From: Micromussa lordhowensis
Lineage: Eukaryota; Cnidaria; Anthozoa; Scleractinia; Lobophylliidae
Assembly (NCBI GenBank): GCA_964020085.1
Contig: OZ026598.1
Location: 17,487,201 to 17,551,200 of the forward strand
DNA length: 64,000 nt
Reading direction: 5' to 3'
This document shows positions 14,501 through 27,200 of the stretch, one piece after another; position 1 is the stretch's first letter; the number at the start of each line of letters is the position of its first letter. The translations under genes were made by a program, and so were the position numbers. The notes beneath the pieces are model-generated. The model was given only the letters and a program-made list of their open reading frames with translations, was not told the DNA's origin and did not search any database.

Positions 14501-15375
14501 CAAGCGATGTGTTTATTTTTTTTTTCTATTTTTGAACTGTGCATATTTCTCACATAATTGAGAGAATTTTTGCGGTAGATAAGTCGAATGTTCGCCGGTC
14601 TTTTCCGCTAGACAAAAGGACTTCGCCTATTTACCGACTGTAAAGTACTTTTCCAAGCATCTCATTTTAATTACAGGGAAATTAAGTATTTGAACGGAAG
14701 CCACAAATCAGGCAAATCCAATCTGTAATACTGATAAGTCTGCTTTTGGGATAAGCACACATTATAGTTGTTGAAAAGCCACAATCGACGACAAAGTCGA
14801 TCCAGGGGCCATTGTCAGTCTTGTCAGCGTCGCGTCGTGCGGGAACCGATAGACCTGTGACTGCATACCAGTTTTTGTTAAATCTCAGCTGTCAGCTGTA
14901 CTCCGAAACTTTTGATAAGAAATTGTAGCATGATAGGCCATAAGAGTGGAATTAATCATCTCCTGATCGGCCTAACAACAGAAGACAGAGCCACTTTTAA
15001 CCACCTATCAAACAAGGCGGCTCGTTTGCTCCTTTGCCATCTCAATTACAACATCCTGAAGCAAAAAACTGTACCGTTTATTAAGAACTCCACAATAGTG
15101 ACCAAGGGTTTTGTAAAAGCATTTTCAACTCTTTGTTTTGTACCTAAATAATCCATTTTATAAAATTGAAAGTTAGGTGATCAAGCTGCTGAATTTTCAA
15201 TGTAGGGAATTTTCATCCAGGTTGCGTCATACAGATATGTTAAACGTTACATAAAGAGCAAACGTTACCTTTCGGGTGCATCACAAGAGAAATGAACCCA
15301 AACAGCATCATTGCTTCCATATTTGCGGCAACTTGTGAAATACCACACTGCATTGTTAATTGCATAACTGAAATA
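11539..15375. other. No supported gene or repeat
   Basis: Only short, compositionally ordinary reading frames are visible. None has both good splice sites and protein-like content. I see no inverted repeat or dispersed repeat with a second copy in the window. Confidence 0.4.
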
Positions 15376-16229
15376 AGGGACCGTTCATTTTTTATGGGGT
15401 AGGGGGGGCTGGTGGGATTTGGTAGATAGTCTCTGTAGCATATGATGGCCCCCCCTCTTAACCAGATATTTTTTCCCTGGCCCCCCCTCATAAACCTAAA
15501 TTTTTTTGATGACCCCCCCTCCCCCCCCCCCAAAAAAAAGAAGTCAAAAGCAAAGCAAAAAGAATGATCAAGTAAACTCTACCTTATAAGTTAAACACAA
15601 AAACTGCAGTTTCAAAAAGTTCCTTCTGAATCACCGTTTTCGCCTATGGGATATGTCCTTTGTGTAATCTGACTATTTTTAACCCAACAAGTGCCCTAAC
15701 TAGGGGGGTTCGGGGGCATTCTCCCCCGAGAAAATTTAGAATTTCAGAACTTCAGAAACGCTATTTTACGCCATTCTGGCAAACTTTTTGTAACATTTGT
15801 AGATTTACTGCAGTTTAAATTGAAAATAGTAGAAATAATTTTTAAATATTTACATGTGCACTGGCCATGGTAATCTGTTTTTTCCTTTGATAAACAAGGT
15901 ACTGTTTGTTGTTGGGAGTGAACATTCTCAAGTAGTTTTGAATTGATATTGTTCCATCCACTACAAACTAGGGGGGTCCAGGGAGCATGCTCCCCCGGGA
16001 AAGTTTAGATTTTTAGAACCTCAGAAATGCAATTTTAGGGCATTTTGGTAGAAAATTTTGCATCATCATAGATGCTGTTCTTACAATATTTTAGGGTAGT
16101 TTTTTGAGTGACCCCCCCTTACAGACGATATTTTTTGGATGGCCCCCCCCTTTAAGACCAGTTTTTTTTTCATGGCCCCTCCCTCAATCCCACCAGCCCC
16201 CCCTATCTCATAAAAAATGAACGGTCCCT
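15376..16229. mobile_element. Inverted-repeat element with G/C-tract subterminal regions
   Basis: The left end reads AGGGACCGTTCATTTTTTAT and the right end is its reverse complement (ATAAAAAATGAACGGTCCCT), giving about 21-base terminal inverted repeats. Inside each end lie long G or C runs broken by T-rich spacers, also as rough inverted copies. The core holds two diverged direct repeats of about 85 bases (about 15698-15780 and 15967-16050), each starting ACTAGGGGGG. No transposase reading frame is present, so it is non-autonomous. The target-site duplication is not clear. Confidence 0.75.
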
Positions 16230-19200
16230 AAGGAAGAATCAGTGAGCCAAACCGAAAAAAATGCGTATAAGAAATTAGATTAGAGGGAAAGAGAAATTGA
16301 GAGGGAAAGCCTTGCTAGTTTATATTCTGAGGAACTCAAAGAATTGGGCGTTTCTCGGTTATTTCAACGCTCTCTAGCTGAGAAGCCCCCGGCTCACCAC
16401 AGGACAGATGACAACACCTTCTCCTAAAACTCTAAAAAAAAGGAATCGTGTCGTATTTAGTTGTATAAGGTGACCTTTCAAGTGCGAAGGGAGAGTTTTC
16501 AGTAATTTCAATTAGCCCGCACTTTTTTTTATGACATATAGACTGCAGTCACTCTCTCAGTACATTATGCCGCAGACCACAACATGATAACGTTGACCGA
16601 CGCCGATTTGAAATCAGATAAAAGCGCGTTCCTGATCAAATGCGCTGATTAAATATCCAGTAAAAAAAGCTACAGAAAAAAATCCAGGAAAAAAAATTGC
16701 TTGAGATATCGAATGTAGACCAAGATATTTATTCTTGTTACAGATTGTCATACACTTGTGTTAAGCTTAGCTCAACGAATTTGGTAGTGAACAATAATTC
16801 TTCTCGTTTACCAATATATAATTTCTCTCTTGTTCACTTGTATTTTAGTCATGGTTAATATTTCAACAGCGGTCGTTTGGACTGCGAGATGTTAATCGTA
16901 AGAAAGGTTCACAGTTTAGTTATGTCGGGAGGCTCGAAACAATTGATCGCTGAAATCTCACTCGTGAAGGATCGGCCTAAAATATTTTAAACTGGAACCG
17001 TAGATTCTTTCGAGGTATATTATAAAAATAGTACATGTATTCCGAGCTTGGTTTTCTATCACGAAAGGTTCACATAAAAGAGCAACAAGGAACTGCGTGA
17101 GTCGAATACCAGAAGCCATTACACTGAGTCTCGTCTCGTATGTTGTTGTAGTTTTGTTGAGAAGTTTGTAGAGTAATCATAAATCAGTGCTTATCTGTAT
17201 GATAGCTGTTGTTTTGTCATTGCCTGGAGCTATATTCCAGTATGACACACACAAAGTTCATTATCACACAGTTGAAGTTCGTTGGGCGATTCTCGTTCCC
17301 AGGATCTTCTCGGCGTAAAATCTATAATGCAGAACTGGACATCACATTGGATTTTAACACCAAGATATCTTTGTGGGACGAGATTGACATTACAATCGCA
17401 TGTACTTCCCGTTTTAGACAAACAAATTCAGCTCTGTGTACTTGCAAAATTACGTATAACTCTGGCAAAACCAAATACAATGTAGTCAAATCTGGCTAGG
17501 CACGACAAGTGTAACTACTGACGAGTTGAACAATCGGAAGTTGAGGCCAAAATGCAACTCCGAGTCAAGCACGGGAAAACGCGCGCATGCCAGGTTTTGA
17601 TTTAGCTCCTGATTGGTTGAACTAACGGTATACGCATGGCTTTCCTAACCAGTAAGATCTCTCAGTAAGGGCAACACATTTTTAACATTCATTTGAGAAC
17701 AGCCTTAATAAAAATAGCCAGAACATTTCTAATCCAAGGCAATAGTGCCCCATTGCATTTCCATAGATCTAAATTCTAGTTGATGAAGAAGATTAACAAA
17801 ATAAATTTATAATCACAGTCTCAGACTCCAAAAACTGACCAATTCAATTCTATTGTCTGACATGAGCTTTCAAGCATTTATGTCTGAGTCCCGTGAGCTT
17901 TGATCGCTATCGAAGCAGCTACATGAATAAATGGGACCATTGTTTTACAGACTTTAAAACCCATTTTATGTCATGATTGCGGTAATTTCTTGTCCAAGCA
18001 GAAACTAGAAGAGGATCTAAAACCGATCAGACCCGAAAACTGTTTAGTGCTTTTCAACTCGTCAACAACACAGACTGGATCTAGACGCTCGAAAATATTC
18101 ACGGGACATCGAAATCGTGATTTGCTTGGACCTTTTTACTACTTCATATTGCTAGTGGGAAATGTTGACATGTCACATCAAATCTGTTGTTTTTAGACTT
18201 CTTTAGAGATTTCCGATCGATAATGATTTGTTGCCTTTGGACTGGTGAGGATGATCTAAAACTAAAAATAAAAATAATTAAATAATAATTCCCTGACAGG
18301 TGGCTTAACAGCTTTGGAATAGCAACAAACATGACATTGAACTGAAACAGTGACGAGGTATGCAAACTTAAACGACTGCGTTTATCATTTTTCATTATCT
18401 GTCTATATTAGCTACAAATTTGCCGACAAATCTATTTTGTCCAAGTAGTGATGTTGTGATAAATTCTATGACAATAATAAGAACCCTTTTGACTATGTTT
18501 TCAAAATGCGTAACGTGAAATGTTGGACTTTGCAATGAACGCAGCCCCGGTTTAAACTGATAAAAGAGAAATCTAATACGTCAATAGGGATTAATGTAAG
18601 GCCTCTTTTGAAAGATGAGTCTTTAAGCCTCTGATCATATCAATAAAACAGGAGTTAAGAAATTCCAAAACGTGGGTGCAGCAATGGAGAAGGTTCTAAA
18701 TCCACAAAGGTGTCTACAACTTGCATCAAGGAGTGATTACTTCCTCGAGCGATAAAAAAACCCCAAAGATTGTTACTGGGCTCGATATTGCTGATCAATT
18801 CCCGTGTCCTTCCTGTGTTTTTTCCGCAGGTGACGCCCGCTAATTTTGAAATTTTCCCGTTTTAGAATACCTAATATTAGTTTGAGCAACAAACTGCCTA
18901 TATCACTGAAAAGAATGTCTTGTGGACAGCCTTCAAAACTGGAAACATAAACGAATCTTAACAGGTGTAATGCCAGCTACATAAAATTTTAGCAAGCCTC
19001 GGTCCTCCTCCACTTAACTTCTCAGTTTAGTTAAAAATGCGGTCGTAACATTATCAATCGAGGTCCGAAGAACTTTATAGGAACAGGTTTCATCGGCGAA
19101 ACCACAAGTTTACCTTTAAAGATGGTTATTTGACAAATTGAAATTTGTAGACAATTGAATCATCTTCCATCTTGTCGAGGAATAGCTTGTCACGTTTAAA

Positions 19201-19903
19201 ACGATTATGTGCTTTAATCTGGCACGGGTTTTGCGTGTGCCCACCCTCTTGGGCAATCTTTTTCACGCATCTTAACCCGAATACACTTCAGTGCGATTAT
19301 CACGAAGATAATAAATAACGGCAACGCCTCGTGACGTTACCACTGTGTTGCATGTCATTCAACGACAGCAAAGTTCATATGCACTAAATAAATGTTTGAA
19401 TGTGTATTTGGAATAGCATAATCGTTGTGGCCGGCTTTGGGGCACAAAGTTGAGAGATTCTAATCTACAAGAACGATTCAAATTAGGTTGGAATCAAGCT
19501 GCTAAAATTGGTTGCCCGGCTCTAGCGTCCAAGGGCGGTCAGTCTTTGCTTTATATATTCTTTTCATTTTGACTGTTCTTTTAAAATATCAAATACGTTT
19601 AGCAGCTGTCAAAGTGGTTAGAAAAATCACTCTCTTCTTAAATGTGAATGAACTTGATGTTTAACAACAACAACAAAAAATTCCTGCGCAAAATTAATGA
19701 GGGTGATGAGTGCAATGAATGGAAGTCAACTGCAACCTTGGTTTAGACTCTGGGAAGTGCAGCATCTCAATTTTAACGGCGTGGATTTATACTGCACTAC
19801 ATTACAGGAAAATAGAAGTCTTTTCTCGAGAAGTATCATTTTCTCAAAGAGGGCGTTCTCTTAAGGAAAACATAACGATCATCGCCGTGTTGTTTTGTGG
19901 TAG
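16230..19903. other. No supported gene
   Basis: No reading frame here has convincing protein character. A short block after AATAAAACAG near 18649 is open for about 14 codons before a GT, but it is too short to support. Nothing repetitive was recognised. Confidence 0.35.
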
Positions 19904-19971
19904 GTTTTGCGCAATCTGCGAAAAAGAAACCAAAAGCAGAAAAAAAGAAATCGAAATACGTGCGCCAATAG
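19904..19971 (+). CDS. Possible terminal exon of an unidentified gene
   Basis: The block follows a TTGTTTTGTGGTAG acceptor. If read in the phase left by the 11430-11538 block it encodes a short basic tail (FAQSAKKKPKAEKKKSKYVR plus one residue) and a TAG at 19969. An AATAAA lies at 20165-20170, about 195 bases downstream. Lysine-rich ends are common in nuclear and cytoskeletal proteins but are also easily produced by A-rich DNA, so the call is weak. The implied intron would be 8.4 kb. Confidence 0.25.
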
Positions 19972-21466
19972 AGAAGAATGTATCTGTTTTTAATAATGTA
20001 AGGTCATCTCCTCGGGATAGATATCTTGAAACAGCAAGGTTCCAAGTGTTTTTTGGCTTGGGAGTAAATCTTTCCATCTGTTGATTTGAGAATTAATCCA
20101 CTGTTATACTGCCGTAAAAAGGAACAAGCCAAAATTTTCATAAGTACGAAAAAGACTGAGGCAAAATAAAAAAAGAAAGATCGCCTTTAGAAATGGATGA
20201 AAGAATGTGAAAAACGGGTCAACGAGGTCACCACAAGACACTGCGACGAATTGTAAGCTAATTTGCTCCATGGAAATTGTTACATGGATATCTTAAGAGC
20301 AAAAACAAAACACATCAAAAGCTGCATCGTTTTTGCAGCTGGTTATATTTGGTAGCTTCTGCGACGTTGTAAAAACAAGAGATATTTTTCCACCTTTGTA
20401 TACATTTCGAATTCCAGCGATTGGCTACCACATGTGCACGAACTCGCCGAAACTCTATTGTGTATCAGTGCAGGCAAGGTAGGATTGCAGTGTAAGTTGT
20501 CTTTGGCGCGGGCATGTGACAAGAACCTTCTGGGGGGAAATAGATAGCTAAACAATTCAATCTGCCCACGACTTCCTAGGCGCAAACAGGTGGAAACTTT
20601 CAGGCAGTCCAAACGATGCTTGTTTTTTTTTTTTCAAAAAAGAATGCGCTAAGCTACGAGGTTTTGCGTCCCTTTGTGACTGTTGTGTGATTCTTAGCAC
20701 GTCATATATCACTGGATTTACGGGCATTGAGACAAATGACAAATCAACTCAGACAAGAATACGATTCTTCTATTAAAAACTTAATTAAGATATGATAATG
20801 AGTAGTTAATTAGGTTAATTGGAACTCGCTTCAATTTCAAATTTATGGGATACTCTTTGGAAACCACGCATGAAGTACTACAAGCTACACTTAAGCAAAC
20901 TCGACGAACAACTTTTTTATCAGAAACACGCCATACAACGGAATGACAGATTCCTTTTGTCTTCAAAACAGCAAACCCCATCGCGTGAGGTTTCGCACGA
21001 GACAGTCAGTGGATTTTGTTTGCCAACTGATAACGATCATAGATTAAAAGCAAGTGATGTTAAGAAGATGATAACATCTGCACGGAACAAAACTGACAGT
21101 AAAACCAAAGTGAGAAAGACATTTGATCGGCGACTTGGCATAACTACATTCTTTGGTCATGAATGTTTACAATACTGTTTCAGTTTATAACAATTTTGTG
21201 TTTGCTTAGAAACAGTTGCGATATAAGTTGCTAGCGTACTATAAGCACGTAGCAATTATGTTCTTAGTTATATCTTTGATATAGTATTCTGTAAACATAA
21301 GGACTCGCTTCTCAGCTGGCAGTAGCTTTACATTTCGAAACAGACAAAATTGTGCTATAAAAAAAAAAGATCACCATTGTTTGAGTTCGAATTGAATCCA
21401 AGAAGCCAGAAGAATTTTATTAAAAGAACGACAAGACTGTGACGTGAAATTCTTTGATTAATATCA
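19972..21466. other. Gap; one possible small reading frame
   Basis: The only item of note is the reading frame at 20870-21190, listed separately. The rest is AT-rich DNA with no recognised repeat. Confidence 0.35.
20870..21190 (+). CDS. Hypothetical 106-residue reading frame
   Basis: From the first ATG (MKYYKLHLSKLDEQ) an open frame of 106 codons runs to a TAA. The product is hydrophilic and rich in Ser, Thr, Lys and Asp, and has no signal peptide, membrane segment or recognisable motif. The frame stays open about 50 bases upstream of the ATG, so it could also be an exon. I found no homologue by recall and no good splice-site pair. In AT-rich animal DNA an open frame this long can arise by chance. 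Confidence 0.25.
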   Translation: MKYYKLHLSKLDEQLFYQKHAIQRNDRFLLSSKQQTPSREVSHETVSGFCLPTDNDHRLKASDVKKMITSARNKTDSKTKVRKTFDRRLGITTFFGHECLQYCFSL

Positions 21467-21583
21467 GCCTCGCATGTTGCTTATCATGTCTATGACATGT
21501 TTTGGTACACTTAAAATCCGTTTCATGCCTCGCATGTTGCTTATCATGTCTATGACATGTTTTGGTACACTTAAAATCCGTTT
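21467..21583. repeat. Exact tandem duplication, two copies with a 60-base period
   Basis: Bases 21467-21523 and 21527-21583 are identical over 57 bases, starting GCCTCGCATGTTGC and ending AAAATCCGTTT, separated by three bases. Each copy contains the small palindrome CATGTCTATGACATG. The lack of any difference points to a recent duplication or an assembly artefact. Confidence 0.9.
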
Positions 21584-22004
21584 TTGCACCTGGAAGTTTA
21601 CACTTTCTAAAATTGTGCTCCTATTCTCCTAAACAACTTAATGCAAGAGTTTAAACAAGGTTTTCATCTCGATTTTGACATAATTACAACCGTATCAAGA
21701 GAACGTGACTGTATCACAGCGGTCCTAAAAATATCACTGCTCAAGGCTAGATAAGTACCGGTCTATTTTGAGATCAGAGAACTAACACGGCGTTACGGTT
21801 GATAAACAGTTAACAACTTTAGCGGATGGATTTGTGTTGTGGGCGCCTGGAAAAAAAATACTTTTGAGCTGCTATGTCCACGCTGGCAATGCAAAGCGAC
21901 TGAGTTCTTGATAGCACGTGCCTTCAGGTTCGCTTTGCCGTGTAATTTAAATACTTTACTCTTTCGTCTGTGAAGCAGGTACGTTGTTATGGGCAGCGTC
22001 CAAA

Positions 22005-22290
22005 CTGTACCGGAGAAATTTCAAAACGAAGCTTTATTCTACAACGTCTCGAAGACAGAGCTTTTCGGAAACGCTTTTCAAACCGGACGAATTTGAAAAC
22101 GCCGGCTTTTCATTTTGGTGTGAGCAGAAAACATTTTGAAAACGGAGCTTTTCGAAAACGATGGCGTACGATAATCATGTGATTTCCCCGACTGAGTTTT
22201 ACTCAACACAAATACAAAATGACCGGTGATTGTTGCCTTTTTTAATTTCTCCGACGTAGTGTGGACGGAAAACATTTGATGAAAAGTCCC
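22005..22290 (+). mobile_element. Dispersed inverted-repeat family A, copy 1
   Basis: This stretch matches 63525-63860 in the opposite orientation over most of its length. Shared blocks include GAGCTTTTCGAAAACG, AAAATGACCGGTGATTGT and GTGGACGGAAAACATTTGAT. The copies differ by scattered substitutions and small indels. No transposase frame is present. Internal inverted motifs (GCTTTTC/GAAAACG) suggest a non-autonomous DNA element, but the ends are not defined. Confidence 0.65.
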
Positions 22291-24296
22291 TTTTCAATTT
22301 CCTTTGGCGCAATTCCTCTTGGCAGTTTGACACTTCTGACAAATAGCTCAGTGGAAATTTGTTGTCAATTTTCGGCAATTCAATTATCGCGTTATCTTCG
22401 CGAGCCAGCCGTATCGCTTCGGTTCCTGTCATTCTTCGATCAGAGGAAAACATTCATCTTATGAATGGGAGCTTCGTTAATGCAGTTTGTGACGCTTACA
22501 TGTGCAGGTAATTTCGCTTTTACTGGGACAAGCGATGAATCATGGTATAGTCTAATAGTATAGACCGGTGTATTATATCCACTACGAATATATTGGAACG
22601 TCGGACGGTAATCCACATGTGTGTACATAAACACATTCAGACCCCATAGAATGGAATCAAGGACCCCAAGGCTGGGTTCCCGCAAAGCCGAAAGTTTGTT
22701 AAAATCCACACATTGGTTTTTCCAATAATTGTAGCATTCTGTGTAAAGTTACTTTGTCGATTTTAGCCAAGAAATCGCGTTTTTGGACTATAAACACTTG
22801 ATTAGTAAGGAGTTTATCTAATTAGAGGATTCAATCTCTGCTTGCTCTAAATTTAGCAACTTTTTAAATTCACACCAGGGATTACATGTAAATACTTCGA
22901 CGCATTCTTAGTTGTAACTTTAGACACAAAAGTCAAAAGTTTGAAAATCATTTTTGTTCCACAAACCACAATTAGAGGAATGAATATCGCCTGCATCAAT
23001 GAAGCGTTTCTTGCTGCTAAGCCACATCAATTGCAAATGTACTGTTTTGAAATAAAGTGGCACTGTCCACTTCTGTCACCAGGGCCACGGAGCAGTCATA
23101 TCGTCAAGCGTATTCAGCTTCTCTCGGAAGCAAACCTTCGGTTTTTGATAGAAAAGAGACACTGACGTGAAATCTTTTGAACTGCTTGTGTTGTCTTGTT
23201 GAGTGGTTTAACAACACAATAACAAATGTTTGCCTAAGAAAAGAACTCCTTTCGCAATGGAAAAAGTACTTTGATTAGGACACCAACATGGCCGCCGTGA
23301 CGTCATGGTGAAAACTCTCTATTCTGACTGGACCGTGTCCATCAAAATCCATCACTAGTGCACGCGGCTTGTTCCTCTAACAAATGCATCGCTAAAACTC
23401 GCTGACTTGTTATCATAGAGGGCGACGAGAAGAATACATTTGCGCTTCTTCTACAATGGTGAAATCATCAAAATCGCCAAATTTGTTCAATTTCAGGCCA
23501 ACTCTCGTATATTTTGTCTTATTTTGAGCAGCATTGTACAAAACTCAGGACTCAATTAGGACAGAGTTACGCTATATTGTTCTTAAGCTAACTTTTGCAT
23601 TGTGAATAAAAAATCGAAAGTGAGACTATTCAAACAAAAGCTAACAAAGATATCGATCTTGCAGTGCTCTAGCTTGACTTAAGCTGTATTTATTAAAAGA
23701 TCATCACAAATTTTCCAGAAGGTGTACCGGGATAAAATGAAGCAACTGAATAGACTTTGTTGTTGTCGTGGAAGTCCTGCTGGTCGCCATTTGTCGCACT
23801 GTTAATTATTTTCAGCTTTCTCGTGACAATCGCACTGCTTATGAACCTGTTGGGGATATTGGCCTGATGTAGGCAGCTGGCGACAAACCTATTGGCTTTG
23901 GGCGGTAACATATCCATATCTCCCCTTAAAATAAACACAGCATTATACACTTGGGTGATAAATCTCGTATTTCACACACTCGTATACTACGCTATCCAGA
24001 CATCTCGAAAACCTAGAAACATTTGCGGAGAGTGACTTTCTGGTATTTCTACGCTACGCGGAAAAAAACGAGTCTTGACGATCGAAAAACGCGGGAATCT
24101 GGTTTAATAATTCACCAGAGTCTTTAAATCTGCTTATCAACTCGTTATCAGCTTGGTATGACTTATTAACGTCACTCTTATTCCCTCATTATCTGTCATG
24201 ATCTCACGCGATTGTCTTAGAGTTGTGCATTTAATGGTTCTTTCTTGGTTTTGTTTGCAAACAGATCGCAACTCCGCCAGAGAAAACACACGCAAG
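22291..24296. other. Upstream region of the LRR-GPCR gene
   Basis: No gene is supported. A minus-strand frame at 23693-23950 encodes protein-like sequence (about 85 residues, no ATG at its start) that I cannot assign; it may be a repeat fragment. Near 23288 the sequence ATGGCCGCCGTGACGTCA contains a YY1-like core and a perfect CRE (TGACGTCA). A similar CRE-containing string recurs at 35287, so it may be repeat-borne rather than a promoter. A TTTGCAAACAG acceptor ending at 24264 suggests that the first coding exon has a spliced 5' UTR. Confidence 0.35.
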
Positions 24297-27200
24297 ATGA
24301 AGGTCGGTCTGGTCGCTTTGCTGGTGTTTGCGGGATGTATGTCTTCTTGTTTGGCGTTCGACTGCCCGAGACAGTGCACTTGTGGTGAGACTATTCGATG
24401 CAGGGTACAGGACTTGACGATCTTGAAGAAAATATTACCAGCAAACATCACAAGGCTGTAAGTAGACTAAACGTATTTACGCATATCGCACTGGGTGATC
24501 AATCTCCTGATATAATACGGTTATGCTGTAGCTTAGAACACCACTAATGCGGCCTGATTCGTCAACATACAAAGCGAATTTTTGAAGGTTTTGGTTAATT
24601 TAAATGCAACATCTGAACAGAATTCATTTTTTTCTTCACCGTATTTGTTAGTGACACTATTTAGACGAATTTTAAAGGAGAATCAATGGCAATGAAATAA
24701 ATTATAGAAGGGATTAAGGTTGCGTAGAACATGGCGTTCTGGCAGACTCCGGCTTCAGTTAAATATCTCGGAGACAAAGAAAACCAAATTGAAGCCTGTT
24801 GTTACAGTTGGAAAGTAAAAGAAAGCGTTTTTGTGTGTTATTCGACAGTCAGGTCATCTTTTAGAACCCTCGCAGATGTGACCTTATGAGTAAACAGTGG
24901 AAAAGATCTTCTAATCTTTCCAATGTTTTAGTAGGTCAGGTTGGCGCTGGTGGGTGGTCAAAATTGAAACATATGAATGACCAAAGCAGATTATTTAGCA
25001 ACAAAATATGTTTATAACGAAGAAACCCGAGCTGTCTTTAGTAACTAAAGTAAATCTTTGTAATCCGGAATTGAAAAAAGGGATAAACAGCCAATGTTTT
25101 GTCAGTATGATTTATGAAGTATAAAAATGGTAAGAAGTTTTATTTTAGGCGTTTAACTGTGATAAAGTTGACAAAAGTTAAGCGTGGGTCGTACATTTCT
25201 TTAGTTGCGCAATGCCGTGAAAACAACATCAACAACAACAAAAAGAAAACCCAAGCGCCATTAAATGTTATGCAACAAGCGATATTGTTACAAGCGATTT
25301 GTGGTCAAATTTTCAGTTCCGTTTTGAATCAGACAGACCTTGGATGAGATTCAACATTGCCGCAGAAGATTCTGATCACTTTGAGTGTGACCTGTTTAAT
25401 GTTGTTCGCGTTCAAGATTACTGAACTCTGCCAAATAAATAAACAAAAGGAGATCAAAAGCTTGATATGTGTGCCAGCTTACTTTATGTCTTGACGAAAC
25501 GAGCGCATTCCGGCAGTGGGATAATATTTTTATAAGACTGTACATTTTTACTTCGTTCTTGTTTGTTGGAACTGCGTGGAAACTTGTACCGCTCAACCAC
25601 AAATGGGAAAAAACTCGGAAGAAAACACTGATTTGTATTTAAACAAACATACACAAACTTGGTCCTACAGTAAACCAATAAACTATATTTAGAATCAGGT
25701 CATATTCGTGTTTTAAAAGTCTTTTTTCGATGAACCGGCGGGGCTAGATAACAATAACAAGTTGTTTTGCCAAGATATTCCACGAATGTCTTGCCGTTAA
25801 ATGCTCCTCGCTGTCTGTTTCAACTTAAGCGGAGTAAGGCTGGCATGTTATTGAAATGAACTATCAATATTGCAAGTGGCATTTGTGAACTGAAACTGGC
25901 GAAAGAAATGAAATAAGTACAAAAAAATATACACTTCTCGGAGTTGGCAACCTAATCATCTTGAGAATATCAAGTTTCACTCAATTTCATTCTCGTTACA
26001 AATTTAAGATCAAGGTAATTCGATAATTAGTCATTTTTACTTGGTTGTCTCTTTTCCAGTATTATAACCATGTTATATATTTGTTTGCGGTGTCCTAAGT
26101 TAACTAAACAGCTTGTTTTGTTCTTCTTGTAGTGATTTATCGTCGCACGACATAAGGAAAATTCCGCCAGGAACATTCGAGAACTTCACTTCGCTTCGAT
26201 ACTTGTAAGTATAAGTGTTTGCGTTTTGACTGCCTGCCATTTTAAATGCTTAGGTTATTTCGGGTAGCCAGCATCCCTATCGTTTTTGCTTGCCATAAAT
26301 CGATAGGGAAAAGCTCGGTCCATAACTTACAGTACGGCCCTCGAACTCGGTTGGTAGAAGGTATGTGCACTTAATCACTGGTCTCGAGGGAAACAGTTTC
26401 TTAGTTAGAGACGAAGTCTCGAGGCTCCGCCGCAGAAATTTGAAAACGGTGTTTCTTTCATACTGCGCTCTATCACTTTAGAGCTCAAACATTCGCTTAA
26501 TATATTCTCAAGAAAAGGAAACTTTTTGGCGTAATTATAAGCTCACCCAGGGAATTCCCGATGAAAGTGTTGAGTTAATGCATTTATTTTGTGCATTGCA
26601 GATCCCTTGCAAACAACTCTATCACATTTCTGACGAGGCAATCCTTCCGCGGACTTCGAAACCTACGAGAATTGTATGTACCTCAGTTAAGACACTTAGT
26701 TGTTCATTATAATTTGGACACGGTCACAACTTTACCATTCTCATTTATGGTCTACATTCTGTGTGCGTAACCCTAAACCCTAAGAGTAACCCCTAACCCT
26801 AAACCCTAAGAGTAAATGCTTGATTTCCAGAAGCAATCATAAACCTTTGTCTTTTCAAACTGTCTGTTTTATTTTTTTCCTCGCAGGAATCTGAAAAACA
26901 ATGGGCAACTAAGATTAGACAACGACGTTTTCGACAGTCTCCCCTCTCTACAGATTATCGGCTTGGATGGTAATAGTCTGAAGAATCTTCCTGAAGGACT
27001 TCTCAACAGAACACACACTGTCAATGTGTCTATTGACAGACAACAGGAAAATGTCCATTGCGACTTCAGCAAAAAACCCAGAGAGCAGTGTATGGAGAGC
27101 AATTATCCCGGCTGTAGCGAGGCTATGGACCTCAAAGAGGATATAATTAAGCTGTCGCCTTATCCGAAACATTCTTGCGTGCTTGCAAGCTGCGAAAACA

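Noticed and set aside
15240..15533. Gly-rich minus-strand frame
   Set aside because: It is a translation of the G/C runs of the inverted-repeat element.
19719..20084. 121-codon forward frame
   Set aside because: It overlaps the better-supported short Lys-rich exon in another frame, and its composition looks random.
23284..23305. YY1-like plus CRE motif as the receptor promoter
   Set aside because: A closely similar CRE-containing string occurs at about 35287 in an unrelated intron, so it may be repeat-borne, and it is 1 kb from the ATG.
23693..23950. 85-residue minus-strand protein-like frame
   Set aside because: No ATG at its start, no splice partners and no recognised family; it may be a repeat fragment.
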